From an uncultured Porticoccus sp. (GTDB taxonomy: Bacteria; Pseudomonadota; Gammaproteobacteria; Pseudomonadales; Porticoccaceae): a stretch of DNA of 64,000 nt. Under the pieces are notes generated by a model that was given only the letters and a program-made list of their open reading frames with translations, did no database searches and was not told the DNA's origin. The stretch spans positions 186,001-250,000 of the forward strand of contig CAMYLT010000008.1 in assembly GCA_947259505.1 (NCBI GenBank), in the 5' to 3' direction. Shown piece after piece: positions 1 through 7,669 of this stretch. The position numbers and the translations under genes were made by a program. Numbering within the stretch: position 1 is the first letter of the stretch; each line of letters begins with the position of its first letter.

Positions 1-145
1 AGTCGGTGTAAGACAAATTGAGGCCTGCCCCAGTGATCGCCATGTCGTAAGGTATGGCTGACGCTAGCCCTGGTGTCAGCAAAGCTAGTAGAAGCGCTGC
101 CCTCTTTCCCAAGACCGTTAGACCTTTGTTGCCAAATACATTCAT
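1..145 (-). CDS. 5' end of an exported protein, partial
   Basis: Reading leftward from an ATG at 143-145, 48 codons stay open to the window edge. The product starts with a Lys/Arg-containing n-region, then a Leu/Ala-rich core (residues about 15-25), and ends the signal with an Ala-Ser-Ala type cleavage site near residue 30. A purine-rich AGGGAAA ribosome-binding site sits just upstream of the ATG. What can be seen of the mature part (IPYDMAITGAGLNLSYTD) does not let me name a family. The protein is predicted to be secreted or periplasmic. The gene continues outside the window, so its function is unknown. Confidence 0.6.
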   Translation of the reverse strand, partial: MNVFGNKGLTVLGKRAALLLALLTPGLASAIPYDMAITGAGLNLSYTD

Positions 146-729
146 CTTCGCTTTCCCTTATTGTTGACTCGCGCTCTTTGCCAATTCCAGCAAAAATTGT
201 GCCAATAAACTCAAGGCCATGATTTAATTGGGGATTTTAAAATCCTCGATGGATCTCTGCCTCGCATCAGTAAAGAATCCTGACACTCGCAATAGGTCAG
301 GGTGGAAAAACCGCTCTTGGCCGATAACTGCCATCAAGCCAGCCGCATTTGTCGCTCGGCGACCGTCTCCTTTGAGGTGAATCCGGCCAAAAACAGCTAT
401 TTCACAGCGAAGCACCCATTAACCCCATTTTTAGTGCCGTTAAATTTTCTGGCATCGCTAAAGACCGCCTTGAGGTGAAAGCGGAAGTCGCCGCCGGTTG
501 AATCTGTGGCTATTTACTGGATGAGCTAATGGCCGTTGTGCGTCGAAAGCGGACATCGCTCTAATTCTCGAGCATAGCGATCCTGTTTGTTTGACTCAAC
601 AACCTGTTTACCGGCAACCATGTCGGCAAGCTGTTCTTTCTCAGCAATCTTTCACTGACAGCACAATTAGACGATTGAGATAGCTTTGGTTACCCTTGAA
701 CGACAACCGGCGCAGGGAGAAAGGAACTC
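146..729. other. Long intergenic stretch without a supported gene
   Basis: This 584-bp stretch separates the leftward exported-protein gene from the rightward Sel1 gene. The only frame above 60 codons is a GTG-started leftward one at 224-415; it lacks a ribosome-binding site and any recognisable domain, so I do not call it a gene. The last 15 bases before 730 carry the AAGGA ribosome-binding site of the next gene. I see no tRNA, terminator or strong promoter. Confidence 0.5.
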
Positions 730-1173
730 ATGACCAGGCAACGGCAGTTACTCCTATCGCTATTTCTTATTTTCGGCCTATCCGGTGTCATTAATGCTGC
801 AACGTTTGATGAAACCCTGAGAGCGGCTCAACAGGGAGATGCGGAGGCTCAATATAATCTCGGTAATATGTATCGCACTGGTGAAGGTGTCCCCCAGAAC
901 GATACCGAAGCGATGAAGTGGTTTCGATTGAGCGCTGAGCAAGGATATGCGGCCGCTCAATTTACTCTCGGTTCGATGTATTTTTTTGGTGAAGGTGTTC
1001 CCGAGAACAACATGAAATCTTATGTATGGTTTTCCCTAGCCAAAGCCAACTGGGATGAGGGTGCGTGGGAAGCCGTCGAAGAAATAAAGTCACTAATGAC
1101 CGCCGAGCAAATAGCGAAAGGTCAGGAACTTGCTGCAAGGTGTTTCAAGTCAAACTATAAGAACTGTGACTAG
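730..1173 (+). CDS. Exported Sel1-repeat protein
   Basis: This 147-aa protein begins with a signal peptide (hydrophobic residues about 6-22, cleavage after Asn-Ala near residue 24). Two Sel1-like repeats follow, at about 37-72 and 73-108, each with the A-x-x-x-L-G-x-M-Y-x-x-G-x-G-V-P pattern. A helical tail contains two cysteines (about 137 and 145) that could pair. Sel1 repeats are alpha/alpha solenoids that bind other proteins, so this is probably a small periplasmic or surface adaptor; the partner cannot be told from sequence. The ATG has AAGGA eight bases upstream. It stands alone with no operon partner. Confidence 0.8.
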   Translation: MTRQRQLLLSLFLIFGLSGVINAATFDETLRAAQQGDAEAQYNLGNMYRTGEGVPQNDTEAMKWFRLSAEQGYAAAQFTLGSMYFFGEGVPENNMKSYVWFSLAKANWDEGAWEAVEEIKSLMTAEQIAKGQELAARCFKSNYKNCD

Positions 1174-1346
1174 CTGTAATACTTCAAATGTGGTTGTGAA
1201 AATTGAGTGGGGGCAGCGGTAGACGTCATGTGCTCTATGAGTATTAACGATCAACAAGAAGTATCTTTTAAAAATAGAGTCAAATGGTTCCATAAGGTCT
1301 GACGACGGATAATGGGTTTATCCAGCAGGAAAGTGTCTGACAGGCA

Positions 1347-1388
1347 TAACAAAGGCGTTGCGGAATTTCTCGCGGCACGCCTTTGTTA
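1347..1388. terminator. Hairpin downstream of the alpha-E gene, possible terminator
   Basis: Perfect 12-bp inverted repeat (TAACAAAGGCGT at 1347-1358 and its complement at 1377-1388) with an 18-base loop, starting nine bases past the stop of the leftward alpha-E gene. There is no T-run after the stem on either strand, so an intrinsic terminator is only a possibility. It could instead be an RNA 3'-end stabiliser or a binding site. Confidence 0.4.
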
Positions 1389-1396
1389 GAGCTTTC

Positions 1397-2347
1397 TTAA
1401 CTAGCGGTTTTTTGATGCATCGTTTCGGGATGCAGCCAGGTTGAAACAATACAGTTGTGGATATCACCCAGTCGGGATTGTAGTTCATCAAGAAAGGCGT
1501 GCAGCTTCACCCCCCGCAGTTCGCTGATGTCTGCGCCTGCGAGCTCTTTCAGAATGCCGTGAATCGCTTGTGATGCCTTTTTATGGTGAGACAAGCGTTG
1601 CACACAGAGCTCAAGTTGCGCCAAATTCAGCGCCGTTGAACGGGCGAACACCGGACTCTTTAGTAAAAAGTCTAATACGTCATTAGGGCTGACTCTGCGC
1701 CTGACATTAAGACGGTACATTTGGTAAGCGCTGAGAGAACGCAATATGCTGATCCAGAGTACGTTGCGATAGGGTTCAATTTCCTCCTCATCACCACTCA
1801 GTGAAGCCGAGCCTGCGTCCACTATGCGCGTGCTCATGTCGGCGCGCTCCAGGTGGCGACCCAGTAAAATAAACTGATAGGTATCATCGTAATTCATTGT
1901 GCTGGCAAGCAGCCCAGTGATTTGCTGGCAGGCTTTTATAATCTCGTTAAGTACATCGTGCCGTTGGCTTCGAGGCAACCCCTTTCCTGATCGCTTGGCC
2001 ACGCTCAAGTACAGTGCATTCACACATTCCCACATTTCGCTTGGCATCACTTCACGGGTAGTGCGAATATTTTCACGAGCACTGGTGATGGTGCTGATGA
2101 TCGAGCTGGGATTTTTGAGATCGCTGAAGATGAAATCAATAATGTTTTTTTCGCTTGGTGTGCGTTTGGTTTTAGCAAACTCTTCGTGCACGCCAAGCAT
2201 GTCTACTAATAATTTCCAGTCCGGCTGGATATTCTTCGGAAGGTCTAGAATGAGTTGGTGGCGCACTAACATTAGTCGGGAAATATTTTCGGTGCGCTCA
2301 ACGTAGCGTGCAAACCAATAAACGCGTTCAGCTGTTTCAGATAGCAT
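1397..2347 (-). CDS. Alpha-E domain protein (DUF403)
   Basis: The 316-aa product starts MLSETAERVYWFARYVERTE, the hallmark N-terminus of alpha-E proteins. I chose the ATG at 2345-2347 over an upstream in-frame start at 2395 because it follows the stop of the ATP-grasp gene by one base (TAATATG) and has GGAGG about 11 bases upstream. The protein is all-helical with conserved ER pairs (GRHLERADMSTRI near residue 170). It is the third gene of a transglutaminase / circularly permuted ATP-grasp / alpha-E operon. Comparative genomics links that trio to making or modifying an unidentified peptide. Its biochemical role is unknown. Confidence 0.9.
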   Translation of the reverse strand: MLSETAERVYWFARYVERTENISRLMLVRHQLILDLPKNIQPDWKLLVDMLGVHEEFAKTKRTPSEKNIIDFIFSDLKNPSSIISTITSARENIRTTREVMPSEMWECVNALYLSVAKRSGKGLPRSQRHDVLNEIIKACQQITGLLASTMNYDDTYQFILLGRHLERADMSTRIVDAGSASLSGDEEEIEPYRNVLWISILRSLSAYQMYRLNVRRRVSPNDVLDFLLKSPVFARSTALNLAQLELCVQRLSHHKKASQAIHGILKELAGADISELRGVKLHAFLDELQSRLGDIHNCIVSTWLHPETMHQKTAS

Positions 2348-2348
2348 A

Positions 2349-3836
2349 TTATTTAGCCTCCGTTTCGACAATCCAAGTGTCTTTACTTCCGCCACCCTGT
2401 GACGAGTTAACCACTAATGACCCCTTGCGCAGAGCGACGCGTGTCAGGCCGCCAGGTGTGACATAGCTTGAGCTGCCCTGTAATACAAAGGGGCGTAAAT
2501 CCAAATGCCTTGGTTCTATTTTGCCTTGGCATAGGGTGGGGGCCGTGCTTAAACGCAATGCCGGCTGGGCCATATAGTTGCGCGGATTCTTTTTGATTAA
2601 TTCGGCAAAATTATCCTGCTCTTTTTTGGTCGAAGCCGGGCCAACCAGCATGCCGTAACCACCTGATTCATTGGCGGGCTTGACCACCATTGTTGGTAAG
2701 TTGGCAAGCACATGCTCACGCTCTTTATCATTGACACATAAGTAAGAAGGCACATTAGGCAGAATCGGATCTTCGCCCAGATAGTATTTAATGATTTTAG
2801 GTACGTAGGTATAAATGATTTTGTCGTCTGCTACGCCTGAGCCAGGCGAATTCGCCAGCCCGACATTGCCTTTAGCCCAGGCTCTGAATAGCCCCGGCGT
2901 ACCGACACAGGAGTCGGGATTGAATACTTCGGGGTCTAGGAAGTCGTCGTTAATTCGACGATAGATAACGTCGACACGCTCCAAGCCGTTAATGGTTTTC
3001 ATGTAAACACAGTCGTCATTGCCGACCACCAAGTTACTACCTCCCACCAATTCGGCGCCCATTCTTTGCGCTAGATAGGCATGCTCGAAATACGCTGAGT
3101 TGTAAATGCCGGGTGTCAGCACCGCTATTTCAGGGTTGTCTGACTTGCGAGGGGAGAGCGAGGTCAACATGTCGAACAGCTGTGAGGGGTAGTCGTCCAC
3201 TGGCAGAATGCTATGTTTGTTAAACAAATGGGGCAATACGCGCTTGGAAACGGCTCGGTTTTCGAGCATATAAGAGACGCCCGAGGGTACGCGCAGATTG
3301 TCTTCCAGCACATAGAAGGTGCCGTTGTGATCGCGCACTAGGTCTGAACCGCAAATATTGGCCCATACGCCATGACGTGGGGTAATACCGATACAAGGCT
3401 TAAGAAAATCTTTGGAACTGGTAATTAACTCCAGGGGAACAACTTTATCTTTAAAAATTTTCTGATCGTTATAGATGTCGTTAATGAACATGTTTAGCGC
3501 GGTGAGCCGCTGCGTCAGTCCTTTCTCGATGCCAGCCCATTCCTTCGAAGGGATAATTCTGGGAATAATGTCCATTGGCCAAGCTCTATCAATATTTTCT
3601 CCTTCGCTGTAAATGGTAAAACTAATACCCATTTCCTGAATGGCAAGATCAGTGGCTTTTTGGCGGGCCATCAGATGAGCTTCAGAGTATTTATTGAGAT
3701 AGGAAAAAATACCCCGACCAACTTTTCGCGGGTTACCTGGTGTGCTGATAAGCTCATCATAAAATTGCCCAGGATCATAAGTGCGCCAGTCAAAGCTTGG
3801 GCGTTTGGGTTTGGTCGTTTTTTTGGTTAAAGCCAT
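2349..3836 (-). CDS. Circularly permuted ATP-grasp protein, type 2
   Basis: A 495-aa soluble protein of the CP_ATPgrasp_2 family (DUF404/DUF407). Recognisable blocks are the N-terminal YDELISTPGNPR region, the central VLEDNLRVPSGVSYMLENR block at about 173-191, and the VVKPANESGGYGMLVGP glycine-rich ATP-binding block at about 385-401. ATP-grasp enzymes ligate a carboxylate to an amine or thiol via an acyl phosphate, so an amide-forming role is likely; the substrate is unknown. The gene lies 5 bases after the transglutaminase gene and is translationally coupled to the alpha-E gene, so the three products probably act together. Length is normal for the family. Confidence 0.9.
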   Translation of the reverse strand: MALTKKTTKPKRPSFDWRTYDPGQFYDELISTPGNPRKVGRGIFSYLNKYSEAHLMARQKATDLAIQEMGISFTIYSEGENIDRAWPMDIIPRIIPSKEWAGIEKGLTQRLTALNMFINDIYNDQKIFKDKVVPLELITSSKDFLKPCIGITPRHGVWANICGSDLVRDHNGTFYVLEDNLRVPSGVSYMLENRAVSKRVLPHLFNKHSILPVDDYPSQLFDMLTSLSPRKSDNPEIAVLTPGIYNSAYFEHAYLAQRMGAELVGGSNLVVGNDDCVYMKTINGLERVDVIYRRINDDFLDPEVFNPDSCVGTPGLFRAWAKGNVGLANSPGSGVADDKIIYTYVPKIIKYYLGEDPILPNVPSYLCVNDKEREHVLANLPTMVVKPANESGGYGMLVGPASTKKEQDNFAELIKKNPRNYMAQPALRLSTAPTLCQGKIEPRHLDLRPFVLQGSSSYVTPGGLTRVALRKGSLVVNSSQGGGSKDTWIVETEAK

Positions 3837-3841
3837 GATGA

Positions 3842-4702
3842 TTATTCGCTCTTTATTCTTGTGATTGTGTTGCCGAAAAATAATTCAGTGCTGGCCGGCC
3901 CGGTTTTGCCGGAAACTGGCGCGGCCGATAAAGGTTCACGGGTACTGCACAGCGGAATGTGTCCTTCTCCTGTGAGCAGTCCGGAGGTGGCGTCGATACC
4001 TATCCAACCGCCGCCGGGAATAAAGACGTCAACCCATGCGTGTAAGTCGGTGGAGTCGGTCGTTGTCTCCCCATCACCAAGCTGGACTGAATAGCCTGAA
4101 ACAAAACGTGCCGCCAAGCCAAGGTGCCGAAAGGTTTGTACCAATAACCATGCTGAATCCCTACAGGAGCCACTGCCCTTCAACAAACTTTCTTCGCATG
4201 ATTGTACCCCTGGATCAAGGCGCTCAACATAGTGAATACACTGCACCAGACTTTGGCTGACGGAGAGCAAAAAATCGACAATGGGAGAGGCTGCTTGGGC
4301 AAACATGTTCAGTAGTGTTTGCATTTCTTTGCCCACTGTCTCAGTGAATAAGAAAGGAGCGAGGTCCAGTCGAAGCGCGTCAGGGTAAACAAAAGGCCAG
4401 TGGCTGGCACTGTCGTCAACGAAAAAATCATAGGGGTTAATAGATGAAATATCAGCTTGAAGAGTTACTTCAAGGGATAGTGTGTCTACGGGCTGCGAAA
4501 AAACTAGGCGGGCAATGTGGTTATTAAAGGCGTCTTGTTGCCAGTGAATATAATGTTGAGACGGTTCCACATTAAGCTGATAGTTATTAATTATGGTGCG
4601 ACAATAGGGCGTCGGGCGTAAGCGGATTAACTGGGGATAAATAATCACGGGCGCGCTGTAGCGGTAAACTGTTTGGTGCTTAATCTCTACCCGTATAGAC
4701 AT
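3842..4702 (-). CDS. Transglutaminase-like cysteine protease family protein
   Basis: A 286-aa protein with the bacterial transglutaminase N-terminal beta domain (residues about 5-85) followed by a transglutaminase-like core. The likely Cys-His-Asp triad is Cys180 (GSGSCRDS), His221 (LHAWVDVF) and Asp237 (GIDATSG). No signal peptide is visible, so it is probably cytoplasmic. It is the first gene of the leftward three-gene operon with the ATP-grasp and alpha-E proteins. Members of this fold act as proteases, peptide N-glycanases or cross-linking enzymes; here the partner ATP-grasp suggests making and cutting an amide bond in the same pathway, which is inference. Confidence 0.9.
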   Translation of the reverse strand: MSIRVEIKHQTVYRYSAPVIIYPQLIRLRPTPYCRTIINNYQLNVEPSQHYIHWQQDAFNNHIARLVFSQPVDTLSLEVTLQADISSINPYDFFVDDSASHWPFVYPDALRLDLAPFLFTETVGKEMQTLLNMFAQAASPIVDFLLSVSQSLVQCIHYVERLDPGVQSCEESLLKGSGSCRDSAWLLVQTFRHLGLAARFVSGYSVQLGDGETTTDSTDLHAWVDVFIPGGGWIGIDATSGLLTGEGHIPLCSTREPLSAAPVSGKTGPASTELFFGNTITRIKSE

Positions 4703-5030
4703 CGCGGTTCCGTTTTATTGTGAAACTAATTTAAGTTTGAATCCGGCACTCTTTTATACCTGTTTAGATGTTTGTGTTGTAGCTATCTATAAACATCATA
4801 CAGTAGTGCTAAAGAATTTTTCTATTTGTGGCTGTATGGCGTCCTAGGTGATTTTTTAAAAATTGTTACGGTTTAGAAAAGAAAAAGAGGGGCAGCGGTC
4901 AACGCCGTAATACCTGTGAGGATTACCCCTCCCTATCCCTCGTCGGTGGCCAATGTATGTTTTCTCCCCTGTAATCAGGTTTTATCAGGTTCCTCCAAGT
5001 CATACGCCTATGGCAGATTCTTAGAAGGTT
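4703..5030. other. Intergenic region between the transglutaminase operon and the integrated element
   Basis: About 330 bp with no coding frame worth calling. It is AT-rich in its first half (promoter side of the transglutaminase operon) and contains a short duplicated word (ATCAGGTT twice around 4974-4992). The left end of the integrated element should fall in or just right of this stretch, but I found no copy of the tRNA-Ile2 3' end here, so the boundary is not fixed. Confidence 0.4.
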
Positions 5031-5136
5031 CCCGTGTGGCGGGTCAATTAAATACTAGGTTCTGCCCTGACTAACCCGTGTGGCGGGTCAATTCGACTAC
5101 TTTGCTCCCCCTCTTTGCCCCGTGTGGCGGGTCAAT
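5031..5136. repeat. Three 18-bp direct repeats with exact 44-bp period (iteron-like)
   Basis: The word CCCGTGTGGCGGGTCAAT begins at 5031, 5075 and 5119. All three copies are identical and the start-to-start distance is exactly 44 bp. Each copy contains a small CCCG/CGGG inverted repeat around a TGTGG loop. A weaker copy of the inverted-repeat core (CCCGTCCTGCGGG) lies at 5141-5153, half a period further. Copies two and three fall inside the 3' end of the winged-helix gene but in different reading frames. Spacers are unrelated to each other. This fits iterons or binding sites of the adjacent DNA-binding protein. Confidence 0.8.
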
Positions 5137-5580
5137 GTTCCCCGTCCTGCGGGATAGCGATTTTTTAAATGCTGGTTTGTTTGGTTGGATAACCTTCCAG
5201 TCATTGGTGGCTGTGTTGCTTGGCGGCAAGTCGTGTTTCCCGTCGCATTCATCTACTGGGTAGAAGGTGACGGCGAACAGATTGCAAACGTGCCGCCCGC
5301 CTTGGCGGGACTTCTTGAGAAAGCCGTAATGCTCCAGCTCAATGGTTGCCTTTGCGAGTTGGTCATTCGATGTCCAGCCCATCGGCTTCATCAGTTTTGG
5401 TGTGATCGCAAGGTCACCATTATTCCTGCGGTTATAGAACCTCAGTACATCTACCAATAGTTTCACCGCCCTTGGCGATAGCTTTCGGTAGTTCTCTGAG
5501 TCAATCAGGTGATGGAAAACCTGAACGAACGGGGGGCTTTTCGTCCCCCGTCCTTTGGCTCCAGGGTAGTGTTTGGTCAT
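5071..5580 (-). CDS. Winged-helix protein of the integrated element, replication-like
   Basis: A 169-aa basic protein. The start at 5580 (MTKHYPG) is chosen because GGAGGGG lies just upstream and the previous small gene ends one base before it; a start at 5625 would overlap that gene by 44 bases. Residues about 18-95 (FHHLIDSENYRKLSPRAVKL... followed by LEHYGFLKKS) match a winged-helix family common in integrated elements, similar in build to plasmid and phage replication-initiation or regulator proteins. The C-terminal 40 residues are low-similarity, Lys/Arg/Pro-rich and partly encoded by the 44-bp repeat array. I infer that it binds those repeats; function is not proven. Confidence 0.7.
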   Translation of the reverse strand: MTKHYPGAKGRGTKSPPFVQVFHHLIDSENYRKLSPRAVKLLVDVLRFYNRRNNGDLAITPKLMKPMGWTSNDQLAKATIELEHYGFLKKSRQGGRHVCNLFAVTFYPVDECDGKHDLPPSNTATNDWKVIQPNKPAFKKSLSRRTGNIDPPHGAKRGSKVVELTRHTG

Positions 5581-5581
5581 G

Positions 5582-5752
5582 TCACCCCTCCAGGCATACC
5601 ACACGCTTGGAGTGCGGTTCTTCATGCCATGAATCGCCGGGGTTGCCTTCTCCTTTCAGGGCGCGTTCTATCGCTTCCTGCGTACTATTGGCGACGACGA
5701 TCACGGGGGTGACTTGTGTTTCGCAAATCTGTACCAGATACCGTTCGCTCAT
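5582..5752 (-). CDS. 56-aa small protein of the integrated element
   Basis: A short frame from ATG at 5750-5752 to TGA at 5582-5584 gives a 56-aa protein starting MSERYLVQICETQVTPVIVV. Its start overlaps the stop of the preceding Cys-rich gene as ATGA, and the next gene starts one base after its stop, so it fits the operon without gaps. Two strands plus an acidic helix (NSTQEAIERALKGEG) suggest a small alpha/beta fold. No family recognised. The tight coupling on both sides is the main support that it is real. Confidence 0.65.
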   Translation of the reverse strand: MSERYLVQICETQVTPVIVVANSTQEAIERALKGEGNPGDSWHEEPHSKRVVCLEG

Positions 5753-5976
5753 AATGCACCCCCACTTTTTGGCGGTTCTAGCGTCCCAGAATCGACGAAA
5801 GGGCGATACCTATACAACGGGCACTTTTTCACCGTACATGCGCTAATAGACTGCCTAAAACCCGGTTCTTGATGGTTTGAGTCACACCCAACGCAATGGG
5901 CGCACATGGCATGGATCGCATTTTTCCGGGTTGGGCTTTTCAGGTAACGATTGATGGGGTTTGGCTCAATGCTCAT
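5749..5976 (-). CDS. Cys-rich small protein of the integrated element
   Basis: A 75-aa protein starting MSIEPNPINRYLKSPTRKNA. I place the start at 5976 because this ATG overlaps the stop of the HTH gene as ATGA. The central part reads MCAHCVGC ... ACTVKKCPLYRYRP, five or six cysteines spaced like a zinc-binding site. Similar small proteins are frequent beside AlpA and integrase genes in gammaproteobacterial islands; I know of no proven function. A structural zinc-ribbon role in DNA binding is the obvious guess. It is followed by the 56-aa gene with another ATGA overlap. Confidence 0.65.
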   Translation of the reverse strand: MSIEPNPINRYLKSPTRKNAIHAMCAHCVGCDSNHQEPGFRQSISACTVKKCPLYRYRPFVDSGTLEPPKSGGAL

Positions 5977-6278
5977 GCTGCCACCCCCTCTGATTCCTGT
6001 ATCAGTACATAGCGGGCGCAACGGTGCGGATTGCCTTGGGCATTTGTGCCGGTTGTCCAGTCTGTAATTATCGGATAACCCATCTCACGCAACTCCTTAA
6101 TCCTTCCGCTGGGGTGCATGATGTTCTCCTGCTCCCTCAGTTCGATAGTGCTCATGCCACGGGAACCTGCTTGCTCAAGGGCGCTCAGGATTCTTGCCCT
6201 TTGAACGTGAGAGGGCATATCATAGGTTTGCGTTTTGGGGCTGCTGGCGTTTTCGTTAGTGGCCTTTTTCTTTTCCAT
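5973..6278 (-). CDS. Helix-turn-helix protein of the integrated element
   Basis: A 101-aa protein with a charged, probably disordered N-terminus (residues 1-22) and a winged helix-turn-helix at about 23-95. The block QRARILSALEQAG...MSTIELREQENIMHPSGRIKELREMGYPI is followed by HRCARYVL as the wing strand. This family is typical of phage satellites and small islands. GGAGG stands seven bases before its ATG. It lies 11 bases after the AlpA-like gene and overlaps the Cys-rich gene by ATGA. A role as regulator of the element's own genes is likely. Confidence 0.75.
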   Translation of the reverse strand: MEKKKATNENASSPKTQTYDMPSHVQRARILSALEQAGSRGMSTIELREQENIMHPSGRIKELREMGYPIITDWTTGTNAQGNPHRCARYVLIQESEGVAA

Positions 6279-6289
6279 GTTCTGGCCTC

Positions 6290-6541
6290 CTATGCTGCGC
6301 TCTCATCGCCAGTACAGGCGACTCGTTGCTGAACCCATTCGTGGATCTCAGATTCAGGCCATGCGCTAGCCCTGCCGCCGGGAACTAACTTGCGCGGCTT
6401 GGGAAATAGTCCTTTGGCGATTAGTTGGTGGGCATGACTGCGGCAGATCCCGACTATCGGCTCGACATCGCGCCAGCGAAGTAAGCGGTCAGTAGAGTAA
6501 GAGTGTCGTGATGATAGGTTGTATTTTGCGTTGGTATGCAT
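6290..6541 (-). CDS. AlpA-family transcriptional regulator / excisionase
   Basis: An 83-aa protein whose residues about 18-72 (DRLLRWRDVEPIVGICRSHAHQLIAKGLFPKP...WPESEIHEWVQQR) match the AlpA/MerR-like helix-turn-helix of prophage CP4-57. AlpA activates integrase or excision functions of cryptic elements. AAGGAGA precedes the ATG. It is the first gene of the five-gene leftward operon that ends in the repeat array. The 80-bp gap upstream contains a repeated GGACAGTA word (about 6557 and 6609) that could be its operator, though this is weak. Confidence 0.85.
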   Translation of the reverse strand: MHTNAKYNLSSRHSYSTDRLLRWRDVEPIVGICRSHAHQLIAKGLFPKPRKLVPGGRASAWPESEIHEWVQQRVACTGDESAA

Positions 6542-6622
6542 CTCTTTGTCTCCTTGGACAGTAGCTGAGATGCGTACCTATTATCAGCATAATTTTATCT
6601 GAATCACGGACAGTAATGCCTA

Positions 6623-7504
6623 TTACTTGTCCGCCAAATCTGGATTGCTGTCTTTCCACCGCCTGTAAGCTCGAAGGAAAGAATCAACGTCAGGCTCATT
6701 GCTTGCATATTCATTTTCATCTAACTCCAAGTTGAGAAGGAACCTTTCAGCAATATCTTCTAAAGAATCTTTTGATCGGTAACTCAAGCCCATTTCCTTG
6801 CTTATTCCAGACGTTATTTTTTCTCTTCTTACGGTATTGTGGAATATCATAAACATGGTTTCTCGATGAAATCTTTTTGCTCGTGAGCCACCTCCCTTTT
6901 TTGATTTCCCAAAGAAAACCTCTTCTAATGTCAGCCTTCCTCCTGCATGTAAATACAGCTTAAAAGCCTTTGCAATTGCTAGCATTATTTCAGGGCTTGG
7001 ATATTGCCCTGAAAAAACATGATGTAGAAATGCATCTATTGGTGTTTTGGCTAGATGGTTGGGAATCTGATTGATCAGTTCTCGCCAGCCGTCCCAGTCA
7101 TAAAGATTTTCAAGTTCAATCCATCCCTGTTGTAAATAATGGAGTGAATCTGTACAGGCGACAGCTGGGGCGTGATCACCTGTAATTTCTGGCTCTATTT
7201 CTTCTGGTTCATACCCAGCTTTGATGCTTTCGGATAATAAATGCGAAAGTATGGTTGGGGTATTATCAGGGTCTTTCATGCGTTCGTTCATTTCTGCAAC
7301 CCAGTCGCCTGAGTTAAAGACATCTGACTCAATATGTCCGCCAAGAATAAGCTGAAGAGCATCGTCTACCTCGTCCATATTTTCATCCCATGGGTCATGC
7401 TCTGTATCTGTGTCGTCGTCAGTCAGCCTCAACTCTGTTTTCAATTTGTTGAGAAGTGTTCTGTCAAATTTGTAGCAAAGGGAGGCATTCTTTTTGGTCA
7501 TCAT
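6623..7504 (-). CDS. 293-aa protein of unknown function in the integrated element
   Basis: Soluble, with a very acidic segment at about 28-48 (DDDTDTEHDPWDENMDEVDD), a middle helical part, and a Gly/Lys/Arg-rich turn at about 200-210 (FFGKSKKGGGSRAKR). The order ending in 'LTLEEVFFG' plus basic patch is shared, as far as I recall, by hypothetical proteins of similar small islands. No enzyme motif or membrane segment is seen. AGGG lies five bases before the first of two consecutive ATG codons. The gene is more AT-rich than the integrase next to it. It may be the cargo gene of the element, but nothing in the sequence tells its activity. Confidence 0.65.
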   Translation of the reverse strand: MMTKKNASLCYKFDRTLLNKLKTELRLTDDDTDTEHDPWDENMDEVDDALQLILGGHIESDVFNSGDWVAEMNERMKDPDNTPTILSHLLSESIKAGYEPEEIEPEITGDHAPAVACTDSLHYLQQGWIELENLYDWDGWRELINQIPNHLAKTPIDAFLHHVFSGQYPSPEIMLAIAKAFKLYLHAGGRLTLEEVFFGKSKKGGGSRAKRFHRETMFMIFHNTVRREKITSGISKEMGLSYRSKDSLEDIAERFLLNLELDENEYASNEPDVDSFLRAYRRWKDSNPDLADK

Positions 7505-7582
7505 CGCACCCTATGAATCCAATTAAGAGTTCAAGCCAAAAGCCATGGGCCGTGGCTTCTTTCGTCCCGTCTGGCTAGGCTG

Positions 7583-7600
7583 GGTTAAACTGATTTAACC
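7583..7600. repeat. Short hairpin between integrase and the 293-aa gene
   Basis: GGTTAAA and TTTAACC separated by four bases form a 7-bp perfect stem in the 165-bp gap. It lies after the stop of the integrase-distal gap and before the 293-aa gene's start region. Could be an operator or weak terminator; there is no T-run. Confidence 0.3.
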
Positions 7601-7669
7601 TCCTGCTGACCGATCAGGCAACTTATGTTGACTAGCTGGCAGAGAAGAGTTTTCGGACAAATACGCGCG

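Noticed and set aside
224-415. 63-aa leftward frame near the window start
   Set aside because: Starts at GTG without ribosome-binding site, no domain, and stands alone in a long intergenic stretch.
2348-2395. Longer start for the alpha-E protein
   Set aside because: Would overlap the ATP-grasp gene and adds residues not in the family; the ATG at 2347 has a ribosome-binding site and coupling.
5031-5136. Possible CRISPR array
   Set aside because: Repeats are only 18 bp with 26-bp spacers, there are three copies, two lie inside a coding gene, and no cas genes are near.
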